DNA from: Chloroflexota bacterium
GTDB taxonomy: Bacteria; Chloroflexota; UBA6077; JACCZL01
Length of the DNA stretch: 39,165 bases
Reading direction: 5' to 3'
NCBI GenBank assembly: GCA_020845495.1
Contig: JADLFM010000217.1
Location: forward strand, 1-39,165
Shown: one piece after another, positions 14,965 to 23,485 of the stretch
How positions within the stretch are numbered: the stretch's first letter is position 1
How the letters are laid out: the number at the start of each line of letters is the position of its first letter
The notes under the pieces: model-generated
What the model saw: only the letters and a program-made list of their open reading frames with translations
Told to the model about the DNA's origin: nothing
Databases searched by the model: none
Translations under genes and position numbers: made by a program

Positions 14965-16377
14965 TTAGCGCGCGCGGGAGGCCGTCGGCGGCTCGGAGAT
15001 GGCTTCCAGTGTGGCGCCTTTCAGGCGGTCATCTGGCAGTTCCGTTGCAAGGTCGCCGAGCGCGACGATGCCGACGAGCCGTTCGCCACGATCCAGGACC
15101 GGCAGGCGGCGGATCTGACGCTGACGCATCACGTTCGCCGCCACTGCTGCTGGCTGGTCCTCGAAGACCCAGACGGCATCGGGCGACATCACGTCGCGGG
15201 CGGTCGTACTGACCGGATCCCTCCCCTCGGCCATGGCTCGCACGCTCAGGTCACGGTCGGTCACCATGCCGAGCAGGCGGCCGCTATCGCAGATCGGCAG
15301 CGAGCCGACGCCCAGGTCACGCATCTTCCGCGCGACTTCAGCGATGGGCGTGCTGGACGAGGCGATCTCCACGTCGCGCGTCATCACGTCGCGCACCAGC
15401 GTCGATCCCGACTGCGTCATACCGGTCGCCATCTCCGACGCACCAAAGGCGCCGAGCGAGGCGGTGTCCGATGATGTCATCGACGAGAGGGCATAGCCGC
15501 CGGACGTCGAACCGATCCAGCCGTTCCGGTAGGCAAAGTATCCGCCGCCTAACACCACCGCGCCGCCGGCCAGCCAGACCGTCCAGTTGCGGCCCTCGTC
15601 CTCCGGGAACGGCGTATTGTCGCGGATGAGACGCCGGCCATACTTCTCGATCCAATCGGCGCCGCGCTTCGCCAGATCATCGGTCCGGTCGTCCAACTTC
15701 AACGGCTCGAGTAGTTGTTTGCTGGCGCGCTCGCCCTGCTTGCCGCGCTGACGGAGCAGGAGGGCGATCGGCAGCAGCGCGAACGGCACCCAGGGCGAGC
15801 GTGAGTTGGCAGCCACCCGGCCGACTGCGCCTGGTACTTTGGATCCGAATCTGGCCAGGTACGGCATCAGATACGGCAGACTCACCTCGCTCATCTCCAT
15901 GAGCGTCTCCATGGCCGCCTCGCGCGCTCTGTCGTAGCGGCTCTTGCGACGGCGGTTGCTCCACCAGGAATAGGCCAGCCCGCCGGCTGTGGCCATCGCG
16001 GCGAGACCACCTGCCGTTGCAAGCAACGGCATCACGTCCTGCACCTGTCGCATCATCGAGCCGGTGCTGGCCCACCCGGCCTCGCCGTCCAGGAACTGCG
16101 GCTGAGGCTGCCGCTCGTCCCAGTGCTGGTCGGCATACGGTGCGTCGCCGTCAGGGGCGGTGCTCCCCCCACCGGCCGGCACTGACGACGAGCGGTCTCG
16201 GCCGAGGTTGGAGCCGCCCGGTGCCTGGACGCTCGAGGGGTCCGCCGACGCCGTCGAGCCGGCCGCGGTCGGTAGCCTGATGTCGCGATCGATGCGCTCG
16301 CCAGCCTCAGCCCAGGATTCCGCACCGCCCCCGCGGACGGTCGTGGCTCGAGACTCGTCTCGCGGCTGTTGCTCCAT
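14965..16377 (-). CDS. Membrane-anchored protein with a tandem CBS domain pair
   Basis: A 470-aa protein. Residues 1-110 are polar and low in complexity. A hydrophobic segment at 116-138 and a second at 268-284 are probable membrane helices. Two CBS domains follow, at about 327-382 (LVRDVMTRDVEIAS, then GMVTDRDLSVRA) and 394-448 (DVMSPDAVWV, then GIVALGDLA). CBS pairs bind adenine nucleotides and act as energy sensors. The frame extends upstream to 16950, but the added part is translated tandem repeat. The ATG at 16377 has AAGGAGG 6 nt before it and is clearly the start. The effector side is not recognisable. Confidence 0.85.
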   Translation of the reverse strand: MEQQPRDESRATTVRGGGAESWAEAGERIDRDIRLPTAAGSTASADPSSVQAPGGSNLGRDRSSSVPAGGGSTAPDGDAPYADQHWDERQPQPQFLDGEAGWASTGSMMRQVQDVMPLLATAGGLAAMATAGGLAYSWWSNRRRKSRYDRAREAAMETLMEMSEVSLPYLMPYLARFGSKVPGAVGRVAANSRSPWVPFALLPIALLLRQRGKQGERASKQLLEPLKLDDRTDDLAKRGADWIEKYGRRLIRDNTPFPEDEGRNWTVWLAGGAVVLGGGYFAYRNGWIGSTSGGYALSSMTSSDTASLGAFGASEMATGMTQSGSTLVRDVMTRDVEIASSSTPIAEVARKMRDLGVGSLPICDSGRLLGMVTDRDLSVRAMAEGRDPVSTTARDVMSPDAVWVFEDQPAAVAANVMRQRQIRRLPVLDRGERLVGIVALGDLATELPDDRLKGATLEAISEPPTASRAR

Positions 16378-16494
16378 GTTCTTCCTCCTTGTCGTGAGGC
16401 GGGCGCGCACCTCGTGGCTGACTGGCGCGCTCGAACCACTGGCTGCTTGCAGACACGGCGCGACAAGATCGGCCCGGCGACAGCGGGGTGCACG

Positions 16495-16524
16495 ATGTGT
16501 GCCGACCGGATGTGTGCCGACCGG
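16495..16524. repeat. Tandem duplication, 15-bp unit x2
   Basis: ATGTGTGCCGACCGG occurs twice head to tail in the 589-bp gap (16378-16966) between the CBS gene and the MFS gene. No gene is supported on either strand of that gap. Confidence 0.75.
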
Positions 16525-16712
16525 CCGGGGCCGCCTGCTCGGATTCGTCCGCGCAGCATCACCGAGAATGAGATCGGCGTGTGTGTGCGCTCTGCTCGGC
16601 GTGCCTGGCGCCGACGGCCATGGCCCGTGTGCCAGCGAGGCCAGAGTCAGCGGCCGGGGCAGGTATCGGCCCGGGCGCGGGCATTCTCGCGGCAGATCGG
16701 GTGTGCCAGAGC

Positions 16713-16798
16713 GGCCGGGGTGAGTGGCCGGGGTGAGTGGCCGGGGTGAGTGGCCGGGGTGAGTGGCCGGGGTGAGTGGCCGGGGTGAGTGGCCGGGG
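16713..16798. repeat. Minisatellite, 13-bp unit x6.6
   Basis: The unit TGAGTGGCCGGGG occurs six times exactly at 16721-16798, preceded by a partial unit from 16713. It lies between divergent genes. On the minus strand the repeat is open in one frame and would encode a 13-residue His/Ser/Pro/Arg period, which explains a long spurious frame fused to the CBS gene. Confidence 0.95.
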
Positions 16799-16954
16799 CA
16801 GGCGGGCGGCTGTGCCAGGTGAGGCACGGGCTGTGCAAACCCTGGCCAAAACATCGAGATCTCGCGGGCCAGGGCCTCGCCTCCATACCTGCCGCCGGTG
16901 AGGGACCACGATGAACGGCCGCGATGCCGTTTCGCCGGATCGTCCTGCACTCGG

Positions 16955-16960
16955 TATGAT
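16955..16960 (+). promoter_or_regulatory. -10 box just upstream of the MFS gene
   Basis: TATGAT is followed 6 nt later by an in-frame GTG (16967). A weak TTCGCC lies 18 bp upstream. If used, this promoter would give a transcript starting at or within a base or two of the start codon (leaderless). Confidence 0.45.
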
Positions 16961-16966
16961 GGTCGT

Positions 16967-18331
16967 GTGGTTGACTCTGCCCCGCGCTACTCGGGTGCCG
17001 ATGCCGTCGCTCCCGCCGAGGTCATCGTTGATGCCGCGCTCGGCGTCGTGCTCGAGGCTGGCGCGGGCCGCCGAGTCGACGCTCGTCGGGGCGGACTGCT
17101 CGCGGCACTCTGCCGCACGTATCCGGCGCTCGGCGCCCGGACCTTTTGCATCCTCTGGCTCGGTACTATTCCGTCCACGTTGGCATGGCAGATGAGCGTG
17201 GTTGCGACCGGCTACGCGGCCCTCACTATTTCCGGCTCGGCGATCGAGATGGGGCTCGTGACGATGCTCGGCGGCCTGCCGATGCTCGTCCTCTCGCCGC
17301 TCGGTGGAGTCGCCGCCGATCGCTTCCCGCGCCGCAACGTGCTCGTGTGCACGCAGGTGACCCTCGGCAGCGGCGCACTGGCGCTGGCAATCCTCGGGCT
17401 CCTCGACGTGCTAGAAACCTGGCACCTCGGAGCGCTTGCCTTCGTTCAGGGGATCGCGTTCTCGTTCAACATGCCAGCCCGACAGGCGTTCGCCGCCGAG
17501 CTCGCCGGCCCGCGGTTGGTGCGGAGCGCCGTCGCCCTGAACACTGCCTCGCAGAATTTCTGCCGTGTCGCAGGCCCGAGTCTGGCCGGGGCGCTTCTCT
17601 CGGTGCCGTGGCTCGGGGTCGGCGGAGTGTTCGCGGCCATGACACTCCTCTACGGAACTGTCCTGCTCACCCTGTTCCACCTCCCGCTCCAGCCCATCAC
17701 GCGCGCACCGGGCAGCAGGACTGGACTGCCGAGCGTGGGCGCAGAGCTTGCCGAGGGGCTGCGCTATATCGCCGCCTCTCCGACCCACGTCGCACTGCTC
17801 GGGATGGCCCTGGTGACACTCGTGTTCGGCTCGCCGATCCTCCAGATCATGCCGCTGTTCTCGGAGCGGGTGTTCCACATCGGGGCGGCCGGGCTTGGCG
17901 GCCTGATGGCAGCGAACGGCGTCGGAGCACTGGCCGGCGCACTGGTGGCGGCTGCACTGACCGGCGTTCGGCGGTTGGCGCTCCTCCAGACAGGACTTGG
18001 GATCGGGTTCGGGCTGGCGCTGGCCGGGTTCGCAGCCGCGCCAACGGTGCCGGTGGCGGTACTGATGCTCGCCCTCTTCGGCGCGTGCTCGGCCGCGTAC
18101 CTGTCGCTGAATGGCACCCTGCTACTGGGCAACACCGAGCCGCACCTGTACGGCCGGGTCACGAGCATCTACCTGATGACCTTCGCGATCACGCCGATCG
18201 CGGCGTTGCCGCTCGCCTGGGCGGCCGACCAGGTAGGTCCGCGCGTTGCGGCAGCCGGAGCCGGGCTGGTGGTGGCTGGCGCAGTCGCTGTGGTCGCGGC
18301 GCGCTCACCGTCATTCCACCGGATCCGCTGA
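16967..18331 (+). CDS. MFS transporter, enterobactin-exporter (MFS_3)-like
   Basis: A 454-aa, 12-helix major facilitator superfamily protein. Helices start near residue 40 (FCILWLGTIPSTLAWQMSVV). The MFS signature between helices 2 and 3 is GGVAADRFPRRNVLV, followed by QGIAFSFNMPARQAFAAEL, which is typical of the EntS/MFS_3 branch exporting siderophores or drugs. The C-terminal half has the matching GRVTSIYLMTFAITPIAALP. The frame is open to 16898. I prefer GTG 16967 because a TATGAT sits 6 nt before it and no ribosome binding site supports a longer form. The cargo is unknown. It converges with the next gene with only 15 bp between stops. Confidence 0.85.
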   Translation: MVDSAPRYSGADAVAPAEVIVDAALGVVLEAGAGRRVDARRGGLLAALCRTYPALGARTFCILWLGTIPSTLAWQMSVVATGYAALTISGSAIEMGLVTMLGGLPMLVLSPLGGVAADRFPRRNVLVCTQVTLGSGALALAILGLLDVLETWHLGALAFVQGIAFSFNMPARQAFAAELAGPRLVRSAVALNTASQNFCRVAGPSLAGALLSVPWLGVGGVFAAMTLLYGTVLLTLFHLPLQPITRAPGSRTGLPSVGAELAEGLRYIAASPTHVALLGMALVTLVFGSPILQIMPLFSERVFHIGAAGLGGLMAANGVGALAGALVAAALTGVRRLALLQTGLGIGFGLALAGFAAAPTVPVAVLMLALFGACSAAYLSLNGTLLLGNTEPHLYGRVTSIYLMTFAITPIAALPLAWAADQVGPRVAAAGAGLVVAGAVAVVAARSPSFHRIR

Positions 18332-18346
18332 GCGGCTACAGACGGC

Positions 18347-19372
18347 CTACGAGCAGGGGGCCAGGGCGGGACCGGGCGCCGGCGCCGCGATTGGCGGGTG
18401 AGCGCTGGTGCTGGCCGATGGCTGTGGCGACCCCGCCTGCTCTGCACTCAACTCTCCTGCCTTGGCGAGCAGTGGCAGTGTGTAACAGCGGTGCGTGTGG
18501 CGCACACGGAACCCGAGCCCGTTGTACAGCGACAAGGCCGGTGTGTTGTCACCCTCGACATACAGGGTGCACACCCGCATGCCTTCGGCCCGCAGGTGGT
18601 GGAGCCCAAGCACTGCGAGCGCCCGGCCCAGGCCGCGCCCGCGTTCGGAGCCGGCGACGCCGATGATGTAAATCTCGCCTTCGGGCCGCTGGGGCGGCGC
18701 ATCCGGGACGCGCTTCAGCCAGTTGAACCCGACCATCCGACCCTCGCGCTCGGCGACCAGGAAGTCATCGGCCTCGAACCAGGGTTGCTGAAGTCGCGAT
18801 TCCAGATCTCCAGCGGCCCACTTCCCATTCTCCGGGTGATCGGCGAAGACTTCGTTGTGCAAGTGGAGCCAGGCCGCTCGATCCCGCGACGGGTCGAACG
18901 TTCGGATTGCGTAGCCGGCCGGCAGGGCGGTCGAGTCGAGCTCATCCAGGGGCCGCTCGAGTTGGAGGAGGGTGCGGCTGGGGGTGATGCCATGGCGGGC
19001 CGCGATGGCACCGCTGACGGGCAGCGCGCCGTAGGCCCAGACCTTCAGCGACGCCCCGCCGGCACGGCGGGACACTGCTCGGGCCGTAGCAAGCAGGCGG
19101 CGGCCGAGACCCTGGCCGCGGCGTGACGGGTCGACGACGATCTCGGCGGTGGCATCGTCGGCCGAGACGAGCACCTGAGCGTACCCTTCGAGCTGGTGGT
19201 CGGCGAAGGCGAGCAGCGCACACGCACCGGTTTCGCCAGCATGCAACTTCAGGTACTTGTGCTCGCCGACCGGGGGCACGCCGTCACTCGCCGTCGCACG
19301 GCGGATGAGCGCGTCGACATCCTGTCGTTGTGCTGCGTCGAGGCGGTCGACCGTCTCGATTCGCCAGGTCAC
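18347..19372 (-). CDS. Double GNAT acetyltransferase, mycothiol synthase (MshD)-like
   Basis: A 341-aa protein with two acetyltransferase domains in tandem. The first has the acetyl-CoA loop RRGQGLGRRLL (about 84-94). The second has HNEVFADHPENGKWAAGDLE, PWFEADDFLVAE, GEIYIIGVAGSERGRGLGRA and CTLYVEGDNTPALSLYNGLG, a pattern that I associate with mycothiol synthase. MshD acetylates the cysteinyl amine in the last step of mycothiol synthesis in actinobacteria. Mycothiol in this organism is unproven, so MshD-like is the safe call. A Pro/Ala/Ser-rich tail of about 35 residues follows. The start is GTG 19372; the frame runs much further upstream as antisense of the rmlD-like gene. Confidence 0.8.
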   Translation of the reverse strand: MTWRIETVDRLDAAQRQDVDALIRRATASDGVPPVGEHKYLKLHAGETGACALLAFADHQLEGYAQVLVSADDATAEIVVDPSRRGQGLGRRLLATARAVSRRAGGASLKVWAYGALPVSGAIAARHGITPSRTLLQLERPLDELDSTALPAGYAIRTFDPSRDRAAWLHLHNEVFADHPENGKWAAGDLESRLQQPWFEADDFLVAEREGRMVGFNWLKRVPDAPPQRPEGEIYIIGVAGSERGRGLGRALAVLGLHHLRAEGMRVCTLYVEGDNTPALSLYNGLGFRVRHTHRCYTLPLLAKAGELSAEQAGSPQPSASTSAHPPIAAPAPGPALAPCS

Positions 19373-19513
19373 ACATTCCCCCAAACTCGTCGAGCGATGC
19401 CTCCCCAGGCGCCACTCCGCTGATTCAATACCACACGTCCCGAGCCAGTTGCAACTGCTTGCAACTGTACAGGGTCGGAGATCAGCCTTCGGCGAGCCAC
19501 GTGCGTTCGCGTC

Positions 19514-19546
19514 GCCTACACTCCCACCACGCCTACACTCCCACCA
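19514..19546. repeat. Tandem duplication, 17-bp unit x2
   Basis: GCCTACACTCCCACCA plus one base is repeated at 19514-19530 and 19531-19546 in the divergent promoter region before the rmlD-like gene. Confidence 0.7.
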
Positions 19547-19568
19547 GTGGAAGGGTGCCGACGGCTCG

Positions 19569-19574
19569 TATAAT
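19569..19574 (+). promoter_or_regulatory. TATAAT -10 box of the rmlD-like gene
   Basis: A consensus TATAAT lies 50 bp before the GTG at 19625. The -35 region is weak. Upstream, TTGCAACTG is directly repeated (19449-19457 and 19459-19467), and the palindrome AGTTGCAACT lies at 19447-19456; these could be regulator contacts. Confidence 0.5.
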
Positions 19575-19624
19575 GCGCCGCGTTTGGCCCGCACCTCTGG
19601 CGGATACACACCTGGGAGAGCGAC

Positions 19625-20533
19625 GTGCGAATCCTGGTCACCGGCAGCAACGGCCTGCTCGGGACGAAAGTGCTGGAGCGGCTGCTGCACGCAGGGCCAG
19701 ACGCGCCGCTGGCTGCCTCGCGTGGCGCGCCGTCGAACGGGTACCTCGGCGACGTTCCGTTCTGGCGGATGGACGTGACTGATGCCACCGACGTGGCCGC
19801 GACCCTCGACGCGGCCCTCCCCGATGCGGTCATCCACACTGCCGCTCTGACCGATGTCGACGGCTGCGAGCGCGAGCGCGACGCGGCTGAGGCGATCAAC
19901 GCGGGCGGTGCCGGCAACGTCGCGCGCGGCTGCGCCGAACGGGGCATCCGGCTCGTTCACCTCTCGACCGAGTACGTCTTCGACGGCGCTGCCGGCCCGT
20001 ACCGCGAGGACGATCCCATCAACCCGCTCGGCTGGTACGCGCGAACGAAGGCTGAAGGCGAACAGGCGGTTCGCGCCGCCGGCGGCTCCTGGGCAATTGC
20101 TCGCACCACGGTGCTGTACGGTTACGCGCCGCACGTCCGGGCGAACTTCGTGCTCTGGCTCGTCGGCAAGCTTCGCGCGGGCGAGCGGGTCCGAATCGTC
20201 GAAGACCAGATCGGGTCGCCGACGCTCGCCGATAATCTGGCCGACATGACGCTGGCGCTCGCTCGGACGAATGCGGTTGGAGTGTTCAACACGGTCGGCG
20301 CCGACGTTCTCTCCCGCTACGAGTTCGCACGGCGCATCGCCGCTGCCTTCGACCTGGATGCCAGCCTGATCGAGCCGATCCCGACGGCCAGCCTGAACCA
20401 ACTCGCACCCCGCCCCCTCAGGGCCGGACTGCTGATGGACCACTTCCGGATGATGTTCCCGGACGTCCCGGTCCTAGGTGTGAACGCCGGCATCGCCGAG
20501 TTGAAGCGGCAGGTAGAGGCGAGTGGTCAGTAG
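19625..20533 (+). CDS. dTDP-4-dehydrorhamnose reductase-like (RmlD family)
   Basis: A 302-aa short-chain dehydrogenase of the RmlD substrate-binding family. It has the nucleotide motif GSNGLLG near residues 7-13, the HTAALTDVDGCE block, HLSTEYVFDGAAGPYREDDP with the catalytic Thr and the YARTKAE Tyr-x-x-x-Lys pair, then GQ/DQIGSPT (here VEDQIGSPTLADNLADM). RmlD makes dTDP-rhamnose, but related proteins make methionine adenosyltransferase regulators or other sugars. No rmlA, rmlB or rmlC lies beside it, so the rhamnose role is not assured. The start is GTG after GGGAG. Confidence 0.85.
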   Translation: MRILVTGSNGLLGTKVLERLLHAGPDAPLAASRGAPSNGYLGDVPFWRMDVTDATDVAATLDAALPDAVIHTAALTDVDGCERERDAAEAINAGGAGNVARGCAERGIRLVHLSTEYVFDGAAGPYREDDPINPLGWYARTKAEGEQAVRAAGGSWAIARTTVLYGYAPHVRANFVLWLVGKLRAGERVRIVEDQIGSPTLADNLADMTLALARTNAVGVFNTVGADVLSRYEFARRIAAAFDLDASLIEPIPTASLNQLAPRPLRAGLLMDHFRMMFPDVPVLGVNAGIAELKRQVEASGQ

Positions 20534-20662
20534 CAAGTGGCGAGTGGCTGGTGGTAGGGAGTGAGGAACGAGTGGAGAAGTGTGAAGCAGGCCAGTGGCG
20601 TGGGCATGCGGCATGCGAACGTGCAGCCGGAGAGCACGGGAATACCCGGGCGGGGTGCACGT

Positions 20663-20684
20663 TATAGTAGGTGACTTCGGTCAC
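20663..20684 (+). promoter_or_regulatory. Promoter -10 and UUCG hairpin before trxA
   Basis: TATAGT (20663-20668) lies about 85 bp before the thioredoxin start, with no clear -35. It is followed at once by GTGAC-TTCG-GTCAC (20671-20684), a 5-bp stem with a UUCG tetraloop that would lie at the 5' end of the mRNA and could protect it. Confidence 0.45.
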
Positions 20685-20753
20685 AGGACGGGTATCCTAG
20701 GCCGGAACACACGCATGTAAGGGGCAGCGCTGCCGCGGCCCTGGAGGGGAATG

Positions 20754-21080
20754 ATGGCACATCCGGTCGCCGTCACCGACAGTACGTTCCAGAACGAAGT
20801 GATCGAATCCCAGACGCCAGTCCTGGTGGACTTCTGGGCGGAATGGTGCCAGCCGTGCCGGATGATCGCGCCGCATCTGGAGAAGATCGCGAACGATCAG
20901 GACGGTAAGCTCAAGGTCGTCAAGTTGAACGTCGATGAAAACCCGAAGACGATGGGCGAGTTCCGCATTCGCGGCATCCCGACCCTGATTCTCTTCAAGG
21001 GCGGTCAGCCCGTCGACACGATCGTCGGGTTCTCGTCTGAGAAGGCCATCCTGGAGCGCGTCGAGAAGCACCTCGGCTAA
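20754..21080 (+). CDS. trxA: Thioredoxin
   Basis: A 108-aa thioredoxin, the usual length. The fold signature is LVDFWAEWCQPCRMIAPHLE, with the redox pair Cys32 and Cys35 in W-C-Q-P-C. The classic motif is W-C-G-P-C, so Gly is replaced by Gln. Asp26 and the cis-proline (RGIPTLILF) are present. Two ATG codons stand side by side; 20754 is chosen because GGAGG then lies 6 nt upstream instead of 3. It reduces protein disulfides in the cytoplasm using a thioredoxin reductase; the reductase-like gene at 7823 is one candidate. Confidence 0.95.
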   Translation: MAHPVAVTDSTFQNEVIESQTPVLVDFWAEWCQPCRMIAPHLEKIANDQDGKLKVVKLNVDENPKTMGEFRIRGIPTLILFKGGQPVDTIVGFSSEKAILERVEKHLG

Positions 21081-21102
21081 CGCCGATACCGCGCTCCATC
21101 AC

Positions 21103-21137
21103 CGCCCGCCGCCACGCCCGTAGCGGCGGGCGCTTTG
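21103..21137 (+). terminator. Terminator of trxA
   Basis: CGCCCGCCGC (21103-21112) pairs perfectly with GCGGCGGGCG (21123-21132) and is followed by CTTTGCGT. It lies 23 bp after the thioredoxin stop. Confidence 0.7.
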
Positions 21138-21199
21138 CGTCTATCGTCGACGTATTCGCGTCCGTCAGCTACGTACTGGGTGCTCCCCATCTCCGCGAC

Positions 21200-22894
21200 G
21201 TGTTCGACGGAAGAGCGACCCGCCGGCGGGATGTCCGTCATAATACGCCCCGTTCGTGGGGCGGGCTGGCGGCTCGGCTTCACGGGGTATCTTGCCGACG
21301 AGGCGCCGGCACCCAAGGAGCGGAGACGATCGAGGCGACCGAACGCACGCTCGTAGCGCAGGCGGGCGAGCGCACGCTCGCGGATGGATGCGATCGCGGC
21401 GAGAGGCGCCGCGCCGCCGCGCCGGGGCTGCGCCTGGTGCTGTGGGCCTGCCAGATCGTCGTCATCGCGGCGGGGCTTGGCCTCAGTCTGAGCTTCCTTC
21501 GTGCAGGTCTTCACGCCCTCGACCTCGCCTGGCCGATCACCAACCCGGAAGGCGCGTTCATCGCCGCTATCCTCCGGGTTCGCGATGGTGCGCCGCTCTA
21601 CCAGGACTTTCACCAGTACCCCTACGTGATCGCGCCGTACCCGCCGGTTCAGTCGGTGGTTGGCGGACTGGTCAGCCGCGCGCTCGGCCTGGACGTTCTC
21701 GGAACGATGGCCGCCGCACGCGGGATGACGCTCACGGCGAGCCTCGCGACAGCGGCCCTCGTCTGGATGGTGGCCCGCATGGCCGGTGCGAGCAGGCTCG
21801 CCGCGCTGGCCGGGGCAAGCCTGTTGCTCGGACTGCCCTTTGTGGACGAGTGGGGCTACGCGGTGCGGCCAGACCTGCCGGCCCTCGCGCTGGTGCTGTT
21901 CGCGGCGCTCCTGCTTCAGCGCTGGCCGGACCGCGCCTGGCTGTCGGCGACGGTGGCCGTCCTGGCCTTCTTCACTAAGCAGACGGCCGTCGCGTTCCCG
22001 GTGGCAGCCGTGCTCTGGCTGCTCCTGAGTGGCCGCCGGCGCGGCGCCTTCGTCTTCACGGGCATCTGGTTCGGCGCGGCGCTCGGCGGGATCATGCTGC
22101 TCCAGGTCGCGACCGGCGGCGTCTACATCCTGAACACCGTCTCGGCGCATCTCGCGACCCCAAAGAACGGGCTGGACTTCGCATTCCGGGATATTCAGCC
22201 GCTGGTCCTCGATGGCTGGCTCCCGCTCGGATTGGCCCTCGGCGGGGCCGTCCTGATGCTCTATCGGAAGCGGCGCCCCGAACTGCTCGTCCTGTACCTG
22301 CTGATAGCCGTGGGCGTGGCCTTCGCGACTCTCCGCAATACCGGTAGCGACGTGAACTATCTGATCGAGCCGGCCGCTGCTGCCTGCGGGCTTGCGGCAC
22401 TGGCCATCGACGCGCTCTGGGGTTGGCCAGTTCGACGGCCCCTCGTTGGCACGGTGGCGGCGGTGCTGTTGGCCGTCGTGTCGGTTGCCTGGGCAACCCC
22501 CCTTGCCGACTATTGGCATGAGGAAGGCGGAATCCAGACGTCCCAGCGTCTACCGATCGAGGAGCTGGCGGAAGCGGGCATGGTGCTCTCGGAGGAGCCG
22601 TTGGCCGTCGTGCTGGCCGGCCGCCCGCTGGTGGTCTCGGACACGTTCCACATCAGCCAGATGGCAACGACCGGCTTCTTCGACACGCGCGACCTCGAAC
22701 GGCGGATCAAGCGCAGCGAGTTCGACCTGATCGTCTTGCGGGGAGACGTGGCGGGTACCCGCTGGTGGAAGCGCCAGCCGCTCTGGGCCGAGTCGCTGCG
22801 GATCGCCACCAAAGACGTCTATGTACCGGCTGGCCGGGTTGGCCCCTTCTGGTTGTACGAGCCGGAAGAGCGCCACAAACAGCGTAAGCGCTGA
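21200..22894 (+). CDS. Polytopic membrane protein, glycosyltransferase-like (GT-C/ArnT-type fold)
   Basis: An open frame of 564 codons; the membrane part begins near residue 77 (LRLVLWACQIVVIAAGLGLS). The first extracytoplasmic loop has ITNPEGAFIAAILRVRDGAP followed by LYQDFHQYPYVIAPYPPVQS, a pattern found in lipid-linked-sugar-dependent glycosyltransferases of the GT-C class. About 10 helices follow, then a soluble C-terminal domain of about 130 residues (DLIVLRGDVAG). The start is uncertain: GTG 21200 lacks a ribosome binding site and the first 60 residues look non-native. An AAGGAG near 21316 is followed by no standard start codon, only ATC. The donor and acceptor are unknown. Confidence 0.7.
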   Translation: MFDGRATRRRDVRHNTPRSWGGLAARLHGVSCRRGAGTQGAETIEATERTLVAQAGERTLADGCDRGERRRAAAPGLRLVLWACQIVVIAAGLGLSLSFLRAGLHALDLAWPITNPEGAFIAAILRVRDGAPLYQDFHQYPYVIAPYPPVQSVVGGLVSRALGLDVLGTMAAARGMTLTASLATAALVWMVARMAGASRLAALAGASLLLGLPFVDEWGYAVRPDLPALALVLFAALLLQRWPDRAWLSATVAVLAFFTKQTAVAFPVAAVLWLLLSGRRRGAFVFTGIWFGAALGGIMLLQVATGGVYILNTVSAHLATPKNGLDFAFRDIQPLVLDGWLPLGLALGGAVLMLYRKRRPELLVLYLLIAVGVAFATLRNTGSDVNYLIEPAAAACGLAALAIDALWGWPVRRPLVGTVAAVLLAVVSVAWATPLADYWHEEGGIQTSQRLPIEELAEAGMVLSEEPLAVVLAGRPLVVSDTFHISQMATTGFFDTRDLERRIKRSEFDLIVLRGDVAGTRWWKRQPLWAESLRIATKDVYVPAGRVGPFWLYEPEERHKQRKR

Positions 22895-23047
22895 CAGGGA
22901 ACCCTCCCACCCCGGCCTTCTCCCCGCGAGGGACCGCGGGGGTGAATGCCTGTCTTGACGTCGACGAGGGTACGAAACAAACTCTCACCTGCGCTGCGGG
23001 CGGACCCTCCCGGCGAGAAGCACGGACACCGAACGGCGGTCTCGGCT

Positions 23048-23320
23048 TCATGAGGCTCCGGACCGGCACTCGAGCGCGCGCTCGCGCATGGCTGGCGTAA
23101 GCGAGGTCGTCTGTACCGATGCTTCGGCGTCGAGGCGGTCTGCGAGCCAGAGCAAGGCCAGCGCCGCCCTGGTGCGGAGTGTCCGAGTGGCCACCACACC
23201 TGGGGCGCGGTCCTGAACGAGTTGTGAGCGCGCCGCGTCATCGCGCAGAGCGGCTAGATGACGCTCGACGTCGTCGGTGAGCCAGTGGTCCACGGTCGCC
23301 TGCCTCCAGAGGGTCGTCAT
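23048..23320 (-). CDS. Small hypothetical protein (uncertain)
   Basis: A possible 90-aa protein starting MTTLWRQATVDHWLTDDVER. It is helix-rich, acidic then basic, with the block RTRAALALLWLADRLDAE. I do not recognise it, and there is no Shine-Dalgarno. It is the only frame between 22895 and 23607 whose composition looks protein-like. If it is not real, that 712-bp gap holds only a degenerate CCCTCACC-type hairpin near 22903-22950 and the secE promoter. Confidence 0.3.
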   Translation of the reverse strand: MTTLWRQATVDHWLTDDVERHLAALRDDAARSQLVQDRAPGVVATRTLRTRAALALLWLADRLDAEASVQTTSLTPAMRERALECRSGAS

Positions 23321-23416
23321 GCGGTAGAACACGGGCCGGGACGGCAGAGTTGCAGGCGGGGTTGGCGCACGCGTGCTGCGCGCTGGTAGGCAGCGTCGGT
23401 GTGGCGCCGTCATCTC

Positions 23417-23446
23417 TTGTCGAGTGGGACGGACGTTCAGTATAGT
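23417..23446 (+). promoter_or_regulatory. Promoter of the secE-nusG-rplKA operon
   Basis: TTGTCG (23417-23422), an 18-bp spacer and TATAGT (23441-23446) lie about 160 bp before secE. Confidence 0.6.
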
Positions 23447-23453
23447 TTGTCTC

Positions 23454-23485
23454 GGAAGCCGCCCTCCGGTGGCTCCATTTGTTTT
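23454..23485 (+). terminator. Terminator-like hairpin in the secE leader
   Basis: GGAAGCCGCC pairs with GGTGGCTCC (one bulged A, one G-U) around a CTCC loop and is followed by ATTTGTTTT. It comes directly after the promoter and before secE, so it would act as a leader attenuator if the promoter at 23417 is real. Confidence 0.45.

Noticed and set aside
16721..16798. Possible CRISPR array
   Set aside because: Units are 13 bp and directly adjacent with no spacers, so it is a minisatellite. No cas genes are present.
16378..16950. Upstream extension of the CBS gene with a 13-residue Pro/His/Arg repeat
   Set aside because: It is simply the translation of a 13-bp DNA minisatellite. A strong AAGGAGG and ATG at 16377 mark the real start.
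18347..20443. 698-codon frame antisense to the rmlD-like gene
   Set aside because: Only its last 341 codons are protein-like (GNAT domains). The rest is the GC-rich shadow of the opposite gene.
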